From Bacillus subtilis (GTDB lineage Bacteria > Pseudomonadota > Alphaproteobacteria > Rhizobiales > Rhizobiaceae): a stretch of 64,000 nucleotides of DNA. This document shows positions 28,257-37,527 of this stretch, one piece after another (position 1 is the first letter of the stretch; every line of letters begins with the position of its first letter). The notes under the pieces were generated by a model. That model was not told the DNA's origin and searched no databases. It worked only from the letters and a program-made list of their open reading frames with translations. The stretch spans positions 248,001-312,000 of the forward strand of contig JAHREI010000001.1 in NCBI GenBank assembly GCA_021733665.1. The letters are read 5' to 3'. A program made the translations under genes and the position numbers.

Positions 28257-29255
28257 TTAGTTTCCGGCGATACCACCCGCACCAAAAATCTGGATCATGG
28301 CCGGGCCGAGAATAACCATAAACAAGACCGGCAGGAAGAATACGATCATCGGAACTGTGAGTTTCGGCGGTAGCCCTGCGGCTTTCTTTTCTGCAGCCAG
28401 CAAGCGCATATCTCGACTCTCCTGCGAGAGCGTACGCATGGCTGTGGCGACGGGCGTACCGTAACGCTCAGCCTGTATCAGTGCTTGTGTCATCGCTTTA
28501 ATCGCTTCCATACCGGTACGGTTGGCGAGATTTTCATAAGCCTGACGGCGCTCCGGCAAAAATGCCAGTTCTGCATTGGTCAGCATCAGTTCTTCCGCCA
28601 GATCGACAGACTGAACACCAATTTCGTCGGCCACACGACGGAAGGCTGCTTCCGTGGACATGCCGGATTCTACGCAGATCAGCATCAGATCCAATGCATC
28701 CGGCCAGGCTAGGGTGATGGATTCACGACGTTTCGCGGCAATATTACTGACATAGAGGTTTGGTGCATAAAAACCGGCATAGGCGGCAAGAATACAGACA
28801 AAAAAACGGACAAATGTTGATTGCTGCGCCAATATCCCCAAACCGAAGATCATGAAGATTGCCAAAGCCAGAAACGCAAAAGGCAGGATAAAACGCATAA
28901 ACAGAAAGATATTCAGCGGATTTTGTCCACGAAAACCGGCTTGGCGCAGCGATGCAACTGTCTTGTCATCAGCTAAAGCACGCCGCAAATCCAGCTTCTC
29001 AACAAAATCACGGATACCGGCTTTTTGCTGATGGCGCAGGCTGATGCCGCGCTCTTTGTCATTGGCGATGCGGGCTCTTTCACGCGCGCGAATAGCCTCA
29101 CGTTCAAGGGCTACAGATTTCATCCGGCTTTTCAGCGGATTACGTTGAAAATACGGGAGAAGCAGGGTCATCACAGTCGCGAACATCGCAAACATGACAA
29201 GAATGCTGATGAGCGTTTGCCGCTGAAACAGAGTGGTTTCGATAAAGTCCCGCAT
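28257..29255 (-). CDS. tadC: Tad pilus inner-membrane platform protein TadC
   Basis: TadC is a type II secretion F-like inner-membrane protein that forms the pilus assembly platform with TadB. The product (332 residues from ATG 29255) has an N-terminal hydrophobic segment (LISILVMFAMFATVMTLLLP), a central pair at about 120-165, a T2SSF domain (PDALDLMLICVESGMSTEAA) and a terminal hydrophobic segment (MIVFFLPVLFMVILGPAMI). ATG 29255 has AGG six bases upstream; ATG 29261 is equally in frame. It lies five bases from tadB and ends the minus-strand tad series. Confidence 0.92.
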   Translation of the reverse strand: MRDFIETTLFQRQTLISILVMFAMFATVMTLLLPYFQRNPLKSRMKSVALEREAIRARERARIANDKERGISLRHQQKAGIRDFVEKLDLRRALADDKTVASLRQAGFRGQNPLNIFLFMRFILPFAFLALAIFMIFGLGILAQQSTFVRFFVCILAAYAGFYAPNLYVSNIAAKRRESITLAWPDALDLMLICVESGMSTEAAFRRVADEIGVQSVDLAEELMLTNAELAFLPERRQAYENLANRTGMEAIKAMTQALIQAERYGTPVATAMRTLSQESRDMRLLAAEKKAAGLPPKLTVPMIVFFLPVLFMVILGPAMIQIFGAGGIAGN

Positions 29256-29266
29256 CGTCATCCTGC

Positions 29267-30271
29267 TTACATTTTGAAGTTAATCATGGTTTTCATCACG
29301 AAAATTCCGAGTGAATACATGATGACTGAGATGACCAGCAAAACATTGCCGGGAAATGTCGTGAATAACAGGCCGATATATCCAGGATTCATAAAGGAAA
29401 TCACTGTTGCCACGAAGAATGGCAGGGAGCCAATAATGGCAGCAGATGCTTTCGCTTCCTGAGACATAGCCTGTACTTTGGCTGCCATTTTTTTGCGATC
29501 GCGCAAAACGCGCGACAGGTTGCCGAGAGCCTCAGAAAGATTGCCACCGGCTTGTGATTGAATTTGGATCACAATCGCAAAAAAATTGGTTTCCGGACAA
29601 GGCATGTTTTCCGGCATCTTGGCCACGGCTTCCGGTATCGTCAGCCCCATTTGCTGGGCTTCGATAATCCGGCGGAACTCTTCCTTGACCGGAGAAGGGG
29701 CATCATTTGCCAGCAAACGCAGGCTGTCATTTAATGGCAGGCCGGAACGTAATGAGCGCGTGATGACATCCAAAGCATTGGGAAAATCATTCAGGAAGGC
29801 TTTCATGCGTTTTTTACGTAAATGCAAAATGATCCAGCGCGGAACGCCGAAAAAACCAATCAGAGCGATGACCGGTGACAGCAACAGAGGTACACCAGCC
29901 ATAAGACCCAACAGAAAACAGATAAAAGCACTGGCTGTGCTGATGAGATAAAACTGGCGGAGAGTCCAGCTTAACCCTGCCTGTGCAAGTAAGGTACGCA
30001 GAGGCGGATTTTTCTGATTTTTGGTCTGCTTTTTATTGCGGCGATCCAGCTCGTCCAGATTTTCCTGCAAGGTCCGGCGACGCTTTTGTGCTTCGCTGGC
30101 TTTTTCGCGCTCGGAGCGCATTACTGCACGGCTGCTTGTCGTTTTTTTGATGGCGTCGAGCCGTTTTTGTCCGGTTTTTTCAGCAGTAATCCGGTCAAAA
30201 AAAATGGCATAGAGCAGGGCACCGGCAGCAATTGCTGCCAGAACAACAAATAAAATTGTTGCACCGTTCAT
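29267..30271 (-). CDS. tadB: Tad pilus inner-membrane platform protein TadB
   Basis: TadB is the partner of TadC in the pilus platform that works with the CpaF ATPase. The 334-residue product has an N-terminal membrane segment (ILFVVLAAIAAGALLYAIFF), then a basic cytoplasmic stretch (35-90). A hydrophobic pair lies at about 105-150, then the T2SSF domain (FPNALDVITRSLRSGLPLND) and two C-terminal hydrophobic segments. ATG 30271 has AAAGGG at good distance. It is downstream of cpaF and almost abuts tadC. Confidence 0.93.
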   Translation of the reverse strand: MNGATILFVVLAAIAAGALLYAIFFDRITAEKTGQKRLDAIKKTTSSRAVMRSEREKASEAQKRRRTLQENLDELDRRNKKQTKNQKNPPLRTLLAQAGLSWTLRQFYLISTASAFICFLLGLMAGVPLLLSPVIALIGFFGVPRWIILHLRKKRMKAFLNDFPNALDVITRSLRSGLPLNDSLRLLANDAPSPVKEEFRRIIEAQQMGLTIPEAVAKMPENMPCPETNFFAIVIQIQSQAGGNLSEALGNLSRVLRDRKKMAAKVQAMSQEAKASAAIIGSLPFFVATVISFMNPGYIGLLFTTFPGNVLLVISVIMYSLGIFVMKTMINFKM

Positions 30272-30325
30272 GGAAGTGCCCTTTCAGTATCAGGCAGAAT
30301 CGTGTGCCTGTGTTGTGGTTTCAGA

Positions 30326-31795
30326 TCAGATTTGGTGACTTCCAGCCACTTCCATCGTGTCAAGAATGGTCGAGAGGCGCTGATCTTCATTGTAATAGCG
30401 TGCCCGTTCCCAGAACGCCGGGCGGGCAATGCCGGTCGAGACATGGCGGCCGATAATATTACCGTTAATGTCCTCGCCCATCATTTCAAAGTTGATCAGA
30501 TCCTGTGTGATGATGACATCACCTTCCATGCCGATAACTTCGGTAATATGAGTGATACGGCGTGTACCGTCACGAAGGCGGGTTGCCTGAATAATGACAT
30601 CAACAGAGCCGACAATTATTTCACGCACAGTACGCTGTGGCAGCGTATAGCCGCCCATGGCAATCATGGCTTCCATACGGTTCAAACATTCACGCGGGCT
30701 GTTGGAGTGGATCGTACCCATTGAGCCGTCATGACCGGTATTCATGGCCTGAAGCAGATCGAACACTTCTGGACCACGGACTTCACCGACGATGATACGT
30801 TCAGGGCGCATACGCAGACAGTTTTTGACCAGATCGCGCATTGTGATCTCGCCTTCGCCTTCCAGATTGGGCGGACGGGTTTCGAGTCGGACAACATGGG
30901 GCTGCTGAAGCTGCAATTCTGCCGAGTCTTCGCAGGTGATGATGCGCTCGGTGGAATCAATATAACGTGTCAGACAGTTCAGCAGTGTGGTTTTACCGGA
31001 ACCGGTGCCGCCGGAAATAATGATATTACAGCGCACACGACCGATGATTTGCAGCAGTTCCGCGCCGAGTTGTGAAATACTGCCAAAGCGAACCAACTGA
31101 TCGAGGGTCAGCTTGTCTTTTTTAAATTTACGGATTGTCAGGGCTGTGCCGTCAATTGCCAGTGGCGAGGTAATGACGTTAACACGGGAACCGTCCGGCA
31201 GGCGGGCGTCACAAATCGGGCTGGATTCATCCACACGACGACCGACCTGTGAAACAATACGCTGGCAGATATTCAGTAATTGCTGATTATCACGGAAACG
31301 CACATTGGTTTCCTGCACCCGGCCATTGACCTCAATATAGGTTTTGCGTGCGCTATTGACCATAATATCGGCAATGTCATCGCGTGCCAGCAATGGTTCC
31401 AGCGGCCCATAGCCTAAAACATCGTTACAAATATCGTCGAGCAGTTCTTCTTGCTCGGCAATCGACATAACGAAATTTTTGATCGAGATAATATCATTGA
31501 CGATCTCACGGATATCATCGCGGGCGGCATCGGCATCCATACGGGATAATTGCGACAGATCAATTGTATCAATCAATGCCGCAAAGATCTGGGATTTCGT
31601 ATCGTAATAGGCTTGCGATTTTTCACGGACAACCGGAGCTGCAACCTGTTTGGTCGCAACTGGCTCGCTGGTCAATGAGACAGACGAAGACTGCACCTGT
31701 GATGACGATACAGCACTTTGCGTGCCGCCGGTCGGTTGACTGGCAATAGGTTTGGTCGTGGTGATCGGAGTGCTTGTGCCTCTTTTTCCGAACAT
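30326..31795 (-). CDS. cpaF: Tad pilus assembly ATPase CpaF/TadA
   Basis: The cytoplasmic secretion ATPase that powers assembly of the Flp pilus. The 489-residue product has a Ser/Thr/Gln-rich N-terminal tail (to about 65), an N-terminal domain, Walker [15 protein letters not shown] at about 265, the Asp box and Walker B region [16 protein letters not shown], and the His box [11 protein letters not shown]. The start ATG 31795 has AGGATAA a little far upstream. It lies between cpaE and tadB, the standard order. Substrate specificity is not visible from sequence. Confidence 0.96.
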   Translation of the reverse strand: MFGKRGTSTPITTTKPIASQPTGGTQSAVSSSQVQSSSVSLTSEPVATKQVAAPVVREKSQAYYDTKSQIFAALIDTIDLSQLSRMDADAARDDIREIVNDIISIKNFVMSIAEQEELLDDICNDVLGYGPLEPLLARDDIADIMVNSARKTYIEVNGRVQETNVRFRDNQQLLNICQRIVSQVGRRVDESSPICDARLPDGSRVNVITSPLAIDGTALTIRKFKKDKLTLDQLVRFGSISQLGAELLQIIGRVRCNIIISGGTGSGKTTLLNCLTRYIDSTERIITCEDSAELQLQQPHVVRLETRPPNLEGEGEITMRDLVKNCLRMRPERIIVGEVRGPEVFDLLQAMNTGHDGSMGTIHSNSPRECLNRMEAMIAMGGYTLPQRTVREIIVGSVDVIIQATRLRDGTRRITHITEVIGMEGDVIITQDLINFEMMGEDINGNIIGRHVSTGIARPAFWERARYYNEDQRLSTILDTMEVAGSHQI

Positions 31796-31817
31796 GGCTG
31801 TTATTTATCCTTGTCCG

Positions 31818-33095
31818 TTAAGCAGAAGTTTTACGCTTCAGTTTGCTGAGAAGACCGCTTAAGGGGCTGGGTTTTTTAGCATCCTCCGGCATGTCCTGCT
31901 TGCCGAGCAGTTCACGAGCGATCTCGGTGATTTTTTGCGAGATTTTATGGTTCGGATCGGCTTCCCCGAGCATATGTGCATTATTGGCGGCAGTACCGAA
32001 AAATTGCGGATCAAATTCAATCACAGCCAGCGGCTTGATATTCAGCGGTGAGCAAAAATCTGTAGCTGAAATTTCAGGGCGTTTTGGCATGCCTGTCTGA
32101 TTGAGAATGAGATGCGCAGGCCGGTCATTCGGGCGCAGCAGGATCAGCGTATCCAGCAGGTTTTTAGTATTACGCAGACTTGCCAGTTCCGGCGTGGCAA
32201 CGATAATAATCTCGTCCGCCTGCATCAGAGTTGTGCGTGTCCAGTTGTTCCAGCAATGCGGTATATCAAGTACCAAAAGCTGCGTTGTGCGCAGTGCAGA
32301 TTCAACAACAGAAACAAAGGATTCTGCCTCAAAATCATAGGTTCTTTCGAGCGTTGAAGGTGCTGCCAACAGCGACAAATGTTCCGAACTCTCAGCCAGA
32401 AGGCGATCAAGATACACTTCATCCACACGCTCCGGTGCATAGACCGCATCGGCAATACCCAGCGTCGGATCTTGGTCGAAATTAATGTTCACCGTGCCGA
32501 AAGGCAGATCCATATCTGCCAGAACAACCTCATGTTTGAACTGGTTAGCAAGGCTCCAGCTGATATTATGCGCAAGTGTGGATGCGCCGGTGCCGCCTTT
32601 GGCACCGATAACGGCGATACTTCTGCCGGAAGGTGCGGTAGACGGGTCTGCAAATAAAGTATCCAGCACGGCAATGATTTCAGAGAGGCTGGCCGGAGAA
32701 ACCAGATAGTCTGAAACACCATTGCGGATCAGCTCCCGGTAGAGACGAACTTCATTGCTACGCCCGATAATTAATACACGTGTACCGCTGTCGCAAACTT
32801 CGGCAAGTTTCATGATATCTGCAAGCAGCTGATCTGGTCCGGCAGCACTCTCGAGAATAATCAGATGGGGTGTGGATGTGCTGTGATAGGCTTCAAGAGC
32901 AGTGTTGATCCCGCCGGAGCGGATCTGCCAGCGTGTCCGTGTCAGCCGACGATCCTGCGAACAGGCCTGAAGGACAGACAAGCCAGCTTCTGTTTCGCAA
33001 AAAGCATCAATATTCAGGCGCGGCAGCGGGCGAATATCACGGATATCGACGCCTGGATCCTGAAACATATCTGCTGAAGTGATGCTGTTTTCCAC
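31818..33095 (-). CDS. cpaE: Tad pilus localisation ATPase CpaE/TadZ
   Basis: A MinD/ParA-like protein that places the Tad machine, often at a cell pole. A receiver-like N-terminal domain (to about 155) is followed by a ParA-type domain with the deviant Walker A IGAKGGTGASTLAHN and LADMDLPFG. Position 33095 (GTG, 425 residues) is chosen because AAAGG lies 8 bases upstream; another GTG two codons earlier is too close to it. The C-terminal tail is basic. It is between cpaD and cpaF. Confidence 0.92.
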   Translation of the reverse strand: MENSITSADMFQDPGVDIRDIRPLPRLNIDAFCETEAGLSVLQACSQDRRLTRTRWQIRSGGINTALEAYHSTSTPHLIILESAAGPDQLLADIMKLAEVCDSGTRVLIIGRSNEVRLYRELIRNGVSDYLVSPASLSEIIAVLDTLFADPSTAPSGRSIAVIGAKGGTGASTLAHNISWSLANQFKHEVVLADMDLPFGTVNINFDQDPTLGIADAVYAPERVDEVYLDRLLAESSEHLSLLAAPSTLERTYDFEAESFVSVVESALRTTQLLVLDIPHCWNNWTRTTLMQADEIIIVATPELASLRNTKNLLDTLILLRPNDRPAHLILNQTGMPKRPEISATDFCSPLNIKPLAVIEFDPQFFGTAANNAHMLGEADPNHKISQKITEIARELLGKQDMPEDAKKPSPLSGLLSKLKRKTSA

Positions 33096-33179
33096 GATCA
33101 CAACCTTTATTAAATTTGCATGTCCGGTTTGCCAACATTCTGCGTCGATCCGGATTACGCTTAATGTGTTCTATTGCGA

Positions 33180-33896
33180 TTAGTAGTTTGCTACTTTGCT
33201 ACGATCTTCTTGCCACACTTCTGTTGCTGTCTGAGACATACTATTATAGCCTTCTTCTCCGCTGATGACGCGATCATTACGGGTGCCATTCAGTGGTGCA
33301 GTTGCACGTGGACCGAGGAAGTCAGCCGGATTTGCAACTTGTGCGGCCAGATTCGCCTGTGTGGCACAGCCGAAATTGGCGTAATGTTTGTTTTCAGCCG
33401 TATTCAGCATGTCATCCGGCCAACGACCGCAAGGGCCGGTTCCGGCTGTCATGGCATAATAGCTGATGCGAACCGGAGCAGACACTTCCGGATTATTGAC
33501 CTGATAGCTTTGTGTTGCGATATTCGTAGCCAATACGCCGCCCTGTCGCAGGATTTTCGCAATATCCATGCTGATGCGATAAGCGGCTGTCTGATTGGCG
33601 CTGCCTTCCGGCAGTAACACAAAGACCATTCCGGAGCCCTGACGGCGATAACCGTCAACGGCATTCTGGACGATGCTGCGCTGGGCAGTACTCAGTTTTT
33701 TATCATTCCGGCTTACAGGAATATCTGCGGTTCGCTCGCGCTCCTGAATCGTGATCGGATGATTGGTGCGGTAATCATCCGGTACTGCACCAACAGTCAC
33801 ATGATGTGTATTGGCACATCCTGCCAGAGCCAGAGTAACAAACAGGCTGCCGCTGATGAGCATCGTGCGTGAAGGATGAAAGTGTTTTTTCTGCAT
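33180..33896 (-). CDS. cpaD: Tad pilus lipoprotein CpaD
   Basis: A predicted outer-membrane lipoprotein that supports the CpaC secretin. The 238-residue product has a signal peptide with lipobox LALAGC (cysteine at about 27). The CpaD domain follows, with DDYRTNHPITIQERE near 41-55 and GPCGRWPDDMLNTAENKHYA in the C-terminal half. This CGRWPDD...ENKHYANFGCA block with its two cysteines is the family hallmark. Start ATG 33896. It lies 15 bases downstream of cpaC. Confidence 0.93.
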   Translation of the reverse strand: MQKKHFHPSRTMLISGSLFVTLALAGCANTHHVTVGAVPDDYRTNHPITIQERERTADIPVSRNDKKLSTAQRSIVQNAVDGYRRQGSGMVFVLLPEGSANQTAAYRISMDIAKILRQGGVLATNIATQSYQVNNPEVSAPVRISYYAMTAGTGPCGRWPDDMLNTAENKHYANFGCATQANLAAQVANPADFLGPRATAPLNGTRNDRVISGEEGYNSMSQTATEVWQEDRSKVANY

Positions 33897-33911
33897 CGCT
33901 GCCTGCCCCTC

Positions 33912-35432
33912 TTATTTATAAATGAAGCCGACAACGCCGTTGTAACGGCCGTTGGGCAGGTTGGTTTTGGCACTGCCATAAACGCGGTTAACTTTACCAA
34001 GCACAAAGCCGGCAGCATCACTTGGTGGTGCCAGATTGTCATCTGGTCGCGCCAGTTCAGTGCGTGCCGTTGAGCGCACCAGATAAGGTGTGACGATGAC
34101 AACGAGTTCGGATTCATTTCGAAGAAAATCACGGCTGCGGAACAATGCTCCGAGCACCGGAATTTTTGAAAGCCCTGGTGTGCCGTTAATGGATTGGCGG
34201 GTCTCATCGCGGATCAAGCCGCCAATCATCATGGAGCCGCCAGAAGGCATTTCCACAGTCGTATCGGCAACGCGTTTACGCAGGGATAAAATACTCGCTC
34301 CTACACCGTCCGAGGTTTGTGTACCGGAACCTTCGGTTGTCGGCTCGGAAACAGATGTACGAACTTTTAGAGAAATACGGCCGGGGCCGAGCACTGTCGG
34401 CATAAACTCAAGACCGATACCATATTCAATCTTAGCAAGTTCGGCTGTTCGTTTTCCGTTGTCATCGGTGGTCACACTGTTGAGGACGTTATATTCACCG
34501 CCGACTTTAAATGCAGCTTTTTCACCGGAAATTGCGGTTAATGTCGGCTCTGCAAGGGTTTTCATGGCGCCAGCCGTTTCCATAGCTTGTAAATAGCCGC
34601 GGAAATTTTTGGTCTGTATACCCATACCTGTATTTGACAAAACTTGCCCGATGGCGCCAGGCACACTTTCGGAAATGCCTGAAAATGTTACCCCGTTTGT
34701 ATTGGCTCCGCCTACCATATTCACGCCGAGCTGTTTCATAACAGAACGGCTGACTTCAGCGACGGTTACTTTCAGAGTGACCTGATCTTCACCGACAATG
34801 GTAATCAGATTGATGATTTTGCTGGAGCGTCGGGATTCCTGATCGTTGCCGGTAGAAATCGTGATGCTGTTATCAGAAGCGGATGTGCCGTTATTATTAT
34901 ACTGGCCTGTAGTTGCTTCACCACCGGAAACGAGCAGTTGTGCAAGTTTGGCAGCCTGTGCTGCATCCTGCGGTGTCTGCACTGTACCGGTCAGCACAAT
35001 GTTGTCGTTGATAAGCTCGATCTTGATGTCAGAACCCGGAATGTATTTTCGCAGGGAAGAGGAAAGACTGCTGACGTCACGTTCGACTTTCAGATCAAGG
35101 CTGGCAATTTGTTCGCCATCTTTGCCGAAAATAATAATATTGGTTTGCCCCACCGTTTTACCGAACAGGTAAATGCGACGCGCGGTGCGTGTTACAGCAT
35201 CAGCTGTGCCGGGATTTGCAACCAGAATATCATAGGCATCCTGCGGCAGATCAATAACCACGGATTTTCCCAGCCCCAGATTAACCGGCTGTGAACGGCC
35301 GGCACTGGAAATTTGCACATCCTGCGCTTGTGCAGCATCAGGAAGTGCAACTGGTATGATCAGGGCGGCAGAAAGTAACAGGGCTTTCATCTGTATGCGG
35401 CCGTAAGTTTGGGAAAAGAAAAGACGTGTCAT
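33912..35432 (-). CDS. cpaC: Tad pilus secretin CpaC/RcpA
   Basis: The outer-membrane secretin through which the Flp pilus leaves the cell. The 506-residue product has a signal peptide (ALLLSAALIIPVALPDAAQA) and an N-terminal pilus domain (about 37-115, with VVIDLPQDAYDILVANPGTA). A BON-like segment follows (VLTGTVQTPQDAAQAAKLAQ), then the secretin domain with VEMPSGGSMMIGGLIRDETR and IPVLGALFRSRDF. The ATG overlaps the cpaB stop (TAATG), arguing for this start by coupling; an internal ATG 14 codons later would also keep the signal peptide. Confidence 0.95.
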   Translation of the reverse strand: MTRLFFSQTYGRIQMKALLLSAALIIPVALPDAAQAQDVQISSAGRSQPVNLGLGKSVVIDLPQDAYDILVANPGTADAVTRTARRIYLFGKTVGQTNIIIFGKDGEQIASLDLKVERDVSSLSSSLRKYIPGSDIKIELINDNIVLTGTVQTPQDAAQAAKLAQLLVSGGEATTGQYNNNGTSASDNSITISTGNDQESRRSSKIINLITIVGEDQVTLKVTVAEVSRSVMKQLGVNMVGGANTNGVTFSGISESVPGAIGQVLSNTGMGIQTKNFRGYLQAMETAGAMKTLAEPTLTAISGEKAAFKVGGEYNVLNSVTTDDNGKRTAELAKIEYGIGLEFMPTVLGPGRISLKVRTSVSEPTTEGSGTQTSDGVGASILSLRKRVADTTVEMPSGGSMMIGGLIRDETRQSINGTPGLSKIPVLGALFRSRDFLRNESELVVIVTPYLVRSTARTELARPDDNLAPPSDAAGFVLGKVNRVYGSAKTNLPNGRYNGVVGFIYK

Positions 35433-36241
35433 TAGTTGATCCCGACTTCGGTAAGATTGCCAGATTTAATCATTTTGACGGGGCCGTTTTTACCCGGTGA
35501 CACCACAAGGTAATCGGATGAACTCGATGGTTCCGGTTCCGCATCACGTACCGAGCGCAATGTCAGGCTGATTCTGTCCGCAACGGATTGTGCGACAGTC
35601 ATGATTTCTGCCTGTTCCCGCGTAACTTCCAGCGTGGCGGTACGGCCGATAATGTCTTTTTTGCCGGCATCGTCTTCTTTAATGGTCTGATCGATCGCCA
35701 GAACGCGGACATTTTCCATCACTGTTTCTGTCAAAAACGGAACACCGGAGCCGCCATTATTACGGTTCGCACGGTTTAAAATCACGTCAACGCGGTCACC
35801 CGGCAGAATGAAACCACCTGCGGAACTTTCTGCTGAAATGTTAATGGCGATAGCACGCATACCCTTCGGCAAAATGGAGGACATAAATTGCTCGCCTTCG
35901 CCGATCAGTTTGACCTTGCGAATCGGTTCACCGGCCAGAACAGGCAAGCGCAGGCTGGACTTTTGCAGATTATCCAGTGCCTCCGGTTGGGCATCACGGG
36001 TAATATAATCCGGAGCGATGGAGCTTTCGGGCCAGGATTGCCAATGCAGTTGTCCGGACAGGCTCGAGCCCACCATGAGATTGGAAGATGCTGCCAGAAC
36101 GTCTTTAACCGGCAATACAGGAGCCGGTGTACTGACTTCAATCGCCGGAGGCGGTGCATCATTCATCGTCAAAGCGATATAGCCTGCAGCACCGGCAGCT
36201 AGCACGGCAACAGCCAGAATGATCAGGCGTGAAGTGTTCAT
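35432..36241 (-). CDS. cpaB: Tad pilus assembly protein CpaB/RcpC
   Basis: CpaB is a periplasmic, membrane-anchored SAF-domain protein thought to steady the secretin or contact peptidoglycan. The 269-residue product has an N-terminal anchor (LIILAVAVLAAGAAGYIAL). The SAF segment spans about 45-110 (VLAASSNLMVGSSL), and the RcpC domain carries GMRAIAINISAESSAGGFIL, PGDRVDVILNR and TLEVTREQAEIMTVAQS. Start ATG 36241 has AGGGA upstream. It lies after cpaA with a 132-base AT-rich gap that may hold a promoter. Confidence 0.93.
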   Translation of the reverse strand: MNTSRLIILAVAVLAAGAAGYIALTMNDAPPPAIEVSTPAPVLPVKDVLAASSNLMVGSSLSGQLHWQSWPESSIAPDYITRDAQPEALDNLQKSSLRLPVLAGEPIRKVKLIGEGEQFMSSILPKGMRAIAINISAESSAGGFILPGDRVDVILNRANRNNGGSGVPFLTETVMENVRVLAIDQTIKEDDAGKKDIIGRTATLEVTREQAEIMTVAQSVADRISLTLRSVRDAEPEPSSSSDYLVVSPGKNGPVKMIKSGNLTEVGIN

Positions 36242-36311
36242 CAGTTAATCCCTGCATTGAGCATGTGATATGGCACAGTCTCTAAATGCAGCAGGAATCG
36301 TATAATTATGG

Positions 36312-36326
36312 TTAACGAACTGTTAT
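36312..36326. promoter_or_regulatory. Near-consensus CtrA-type site upstream of cpaB
   Basis: TTAA-N7-TTAT, one base from the TTAA-N7-TTAA consensus of the alphaproteobacterial cell-cycle regulator CtrA, lies 71 bases upstream of cpaB. CtrA controls Flp pilus genes in Caulobacter, so the position is suggestive only. Confidence 0.3.
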
Positions 36327-36373
36327 TATTGAAAATGTTAATTTAATGTTTGCTAAAAAATAATTAAGGAAAA

Positions 36374-36874
36374 TTAAAATTTATCCGTGATGGACAGGAG
36401 CGGGAATACCCACAATCCGGCAATTGCCAGTGCTATGCCATACGGAATTCCCTTAGCAGGATCACTCAACCGGTAGAGGAAGGTGATGTTTTTAATTTTG
36501 TCTCTGTTGATGATTTTGCGCATTAACAGGATGCACAATGTCAAAATACCACCGGCAATGGCACTGATGAGTAAATATTGGCCAAGGCTGAAGGAAAAAC
36601 CAGTCCAGATCGCTGTGGCTGCAATGAGTTTGGCATCACCGCCGCCCATTGCATTTAACATGAACAAGCCGAAGCAGATGGCAAGTGTAATCGCACCTAC
36701 AGCCAAATGCAGCATAATTGTCTGTAATGGTAGCCCTGCAAGTGGCGCAAGCAAGATGAAGCTAAGTGCCAGAAACAGACAGGCAATATTACTGATCTTC
36801 ATGAATAAGAGATCTGAAATTGCTGCATAAAGCATGGTGCCGCAAAAAATGAGCGTGATGAATAAAGGAAGCAT
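36374..36874 (-). CDS. cpaA: Prepilin peptidase CpaA/TadV
   Basis: A membrane aspartyl protease of family A24 that cleaves the Flp prepilin and TadE-like pseudopilins. The 166-residue product is almost all hydrophobic segments. The catalytic aspartates are in AAISDLLFMKISN (about 20) and the GGGDAKLIAA motif (about 77-86). Start ATG 36874 has AAGG upstream. No pilin gene lies beside it, which is unusual, since flp/pilA commonly precedes cpaA. It is divergent from the gene at 37092. Confidence 0.93.
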   Translation of the reverse strand: MLPLFITLIFCGTMLYAAISDLLFMKISNIACLFLALSFILLAPLAGLPLQTIMLHLAVGAITLAICFGLFMLNAMGGGDAKLIAATAIWTGFSFSLGQYLLISAIAGGILTLCILLMRKIINRDKIKNITFLYRLSDPAKGIPYGIALAIAGLWVFPLLSITDKF

Positions 36875-37091
36875 AATCAGCCTTGATACTATGGGAGAAC
36901 AGAATGCCGTCCCTCTTCATAGGAAAAGCATTTTACCTTCAGGTTAATGGGAACTTCTTTCCTCTTGCCGACTGTCAGGCTTGTTTATAGCGTCCTAACA
37001 GTCGTCACAGCTTTTATCTATTAAGTGTTCTTTCATCCATCTTGCGCATAGTGTGATCGATAATAAAACTCCGTTTATGGCTTATAAGAAT

Positions 37092-37487
37092 ATGATAAAT
37101 TTGAGAAAACTGATATTCGCAGTCTTATTCACTGCCGGTTCTCTGCCACATCTGGCGGGTGCCGCTGAAATTCAGGCAATCCAGATTCAGACGGATCAGG
37201 CTCATATTCTGCGGCTGGATAAGCCGGTGAAATCTGTCATTATCGGCAATGACAATATTGCTGATGCCATTATGCAGGATGCAAAGACCATTGTTCTGAC
37301 CGGTCGCAATAATGGTGTGACCAATCTGGTTGTTCTGGATCAGAATGGCGAGACAATGCTCGATGAAAAAGTGATGGTTGGTCAGAATGATCTGGCTACC
37401 ACGCGCGTGTTCCGTCGTACGCAAATGTCGGTTTTGTCCTGTACCCCAATTTGTGAGCCAAAGGCTTCAACAGCACCAAGATCTTAA
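37092..37487 (+). CDS. Secreted protein with pilus/secretin N-terminal domain
   Basis: A 131-residue exported protein. A signal peptide (LRKLIFAVLFTAGSLPHLAGA) precedes a single domain (IQIQTDQAHILRLDKPVKSV, then DAKTIVLTGRNNGVTNLVVLD). That domain resembles the N-terminal pilus-formation domain of the secretin CpaC (VVIDLPQDAYDILVANPGTA and later). It has no secretin domain of its own. The C-terminal tail (SCTPICEPKAST) carries two cysteines. The ATG at 37092 is chosen for its signal peptide; codons upstream lack a ribosome-binding site. It precedes the TadE genes and is likely part of the Tad pilus set. Confidence 0.8.
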   Translation: MINLRKLIFAVLFTAGSLPHLAGAAEIQAIQIQTDQAHILRLDKPVKSVIIGNDNIADAIMQDAKTIVLTGRNNGVTNLVVLDQNGETMLDEKVMVGQNDLATTRVFRRTQMSVLSCTPICEPKASTAPRS

Positions 37488-37527
37488 CAGTGATACCGGT
37501 TATACTTCTATCAGTCTCAGGAAATAA

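Noticed and set aside
36242-36373. A short Flp pilin gene between cpaA and cpaB
   Set aside because: The 132-base gap is AT-rich with no frame carrying the pilin motif on either strand.
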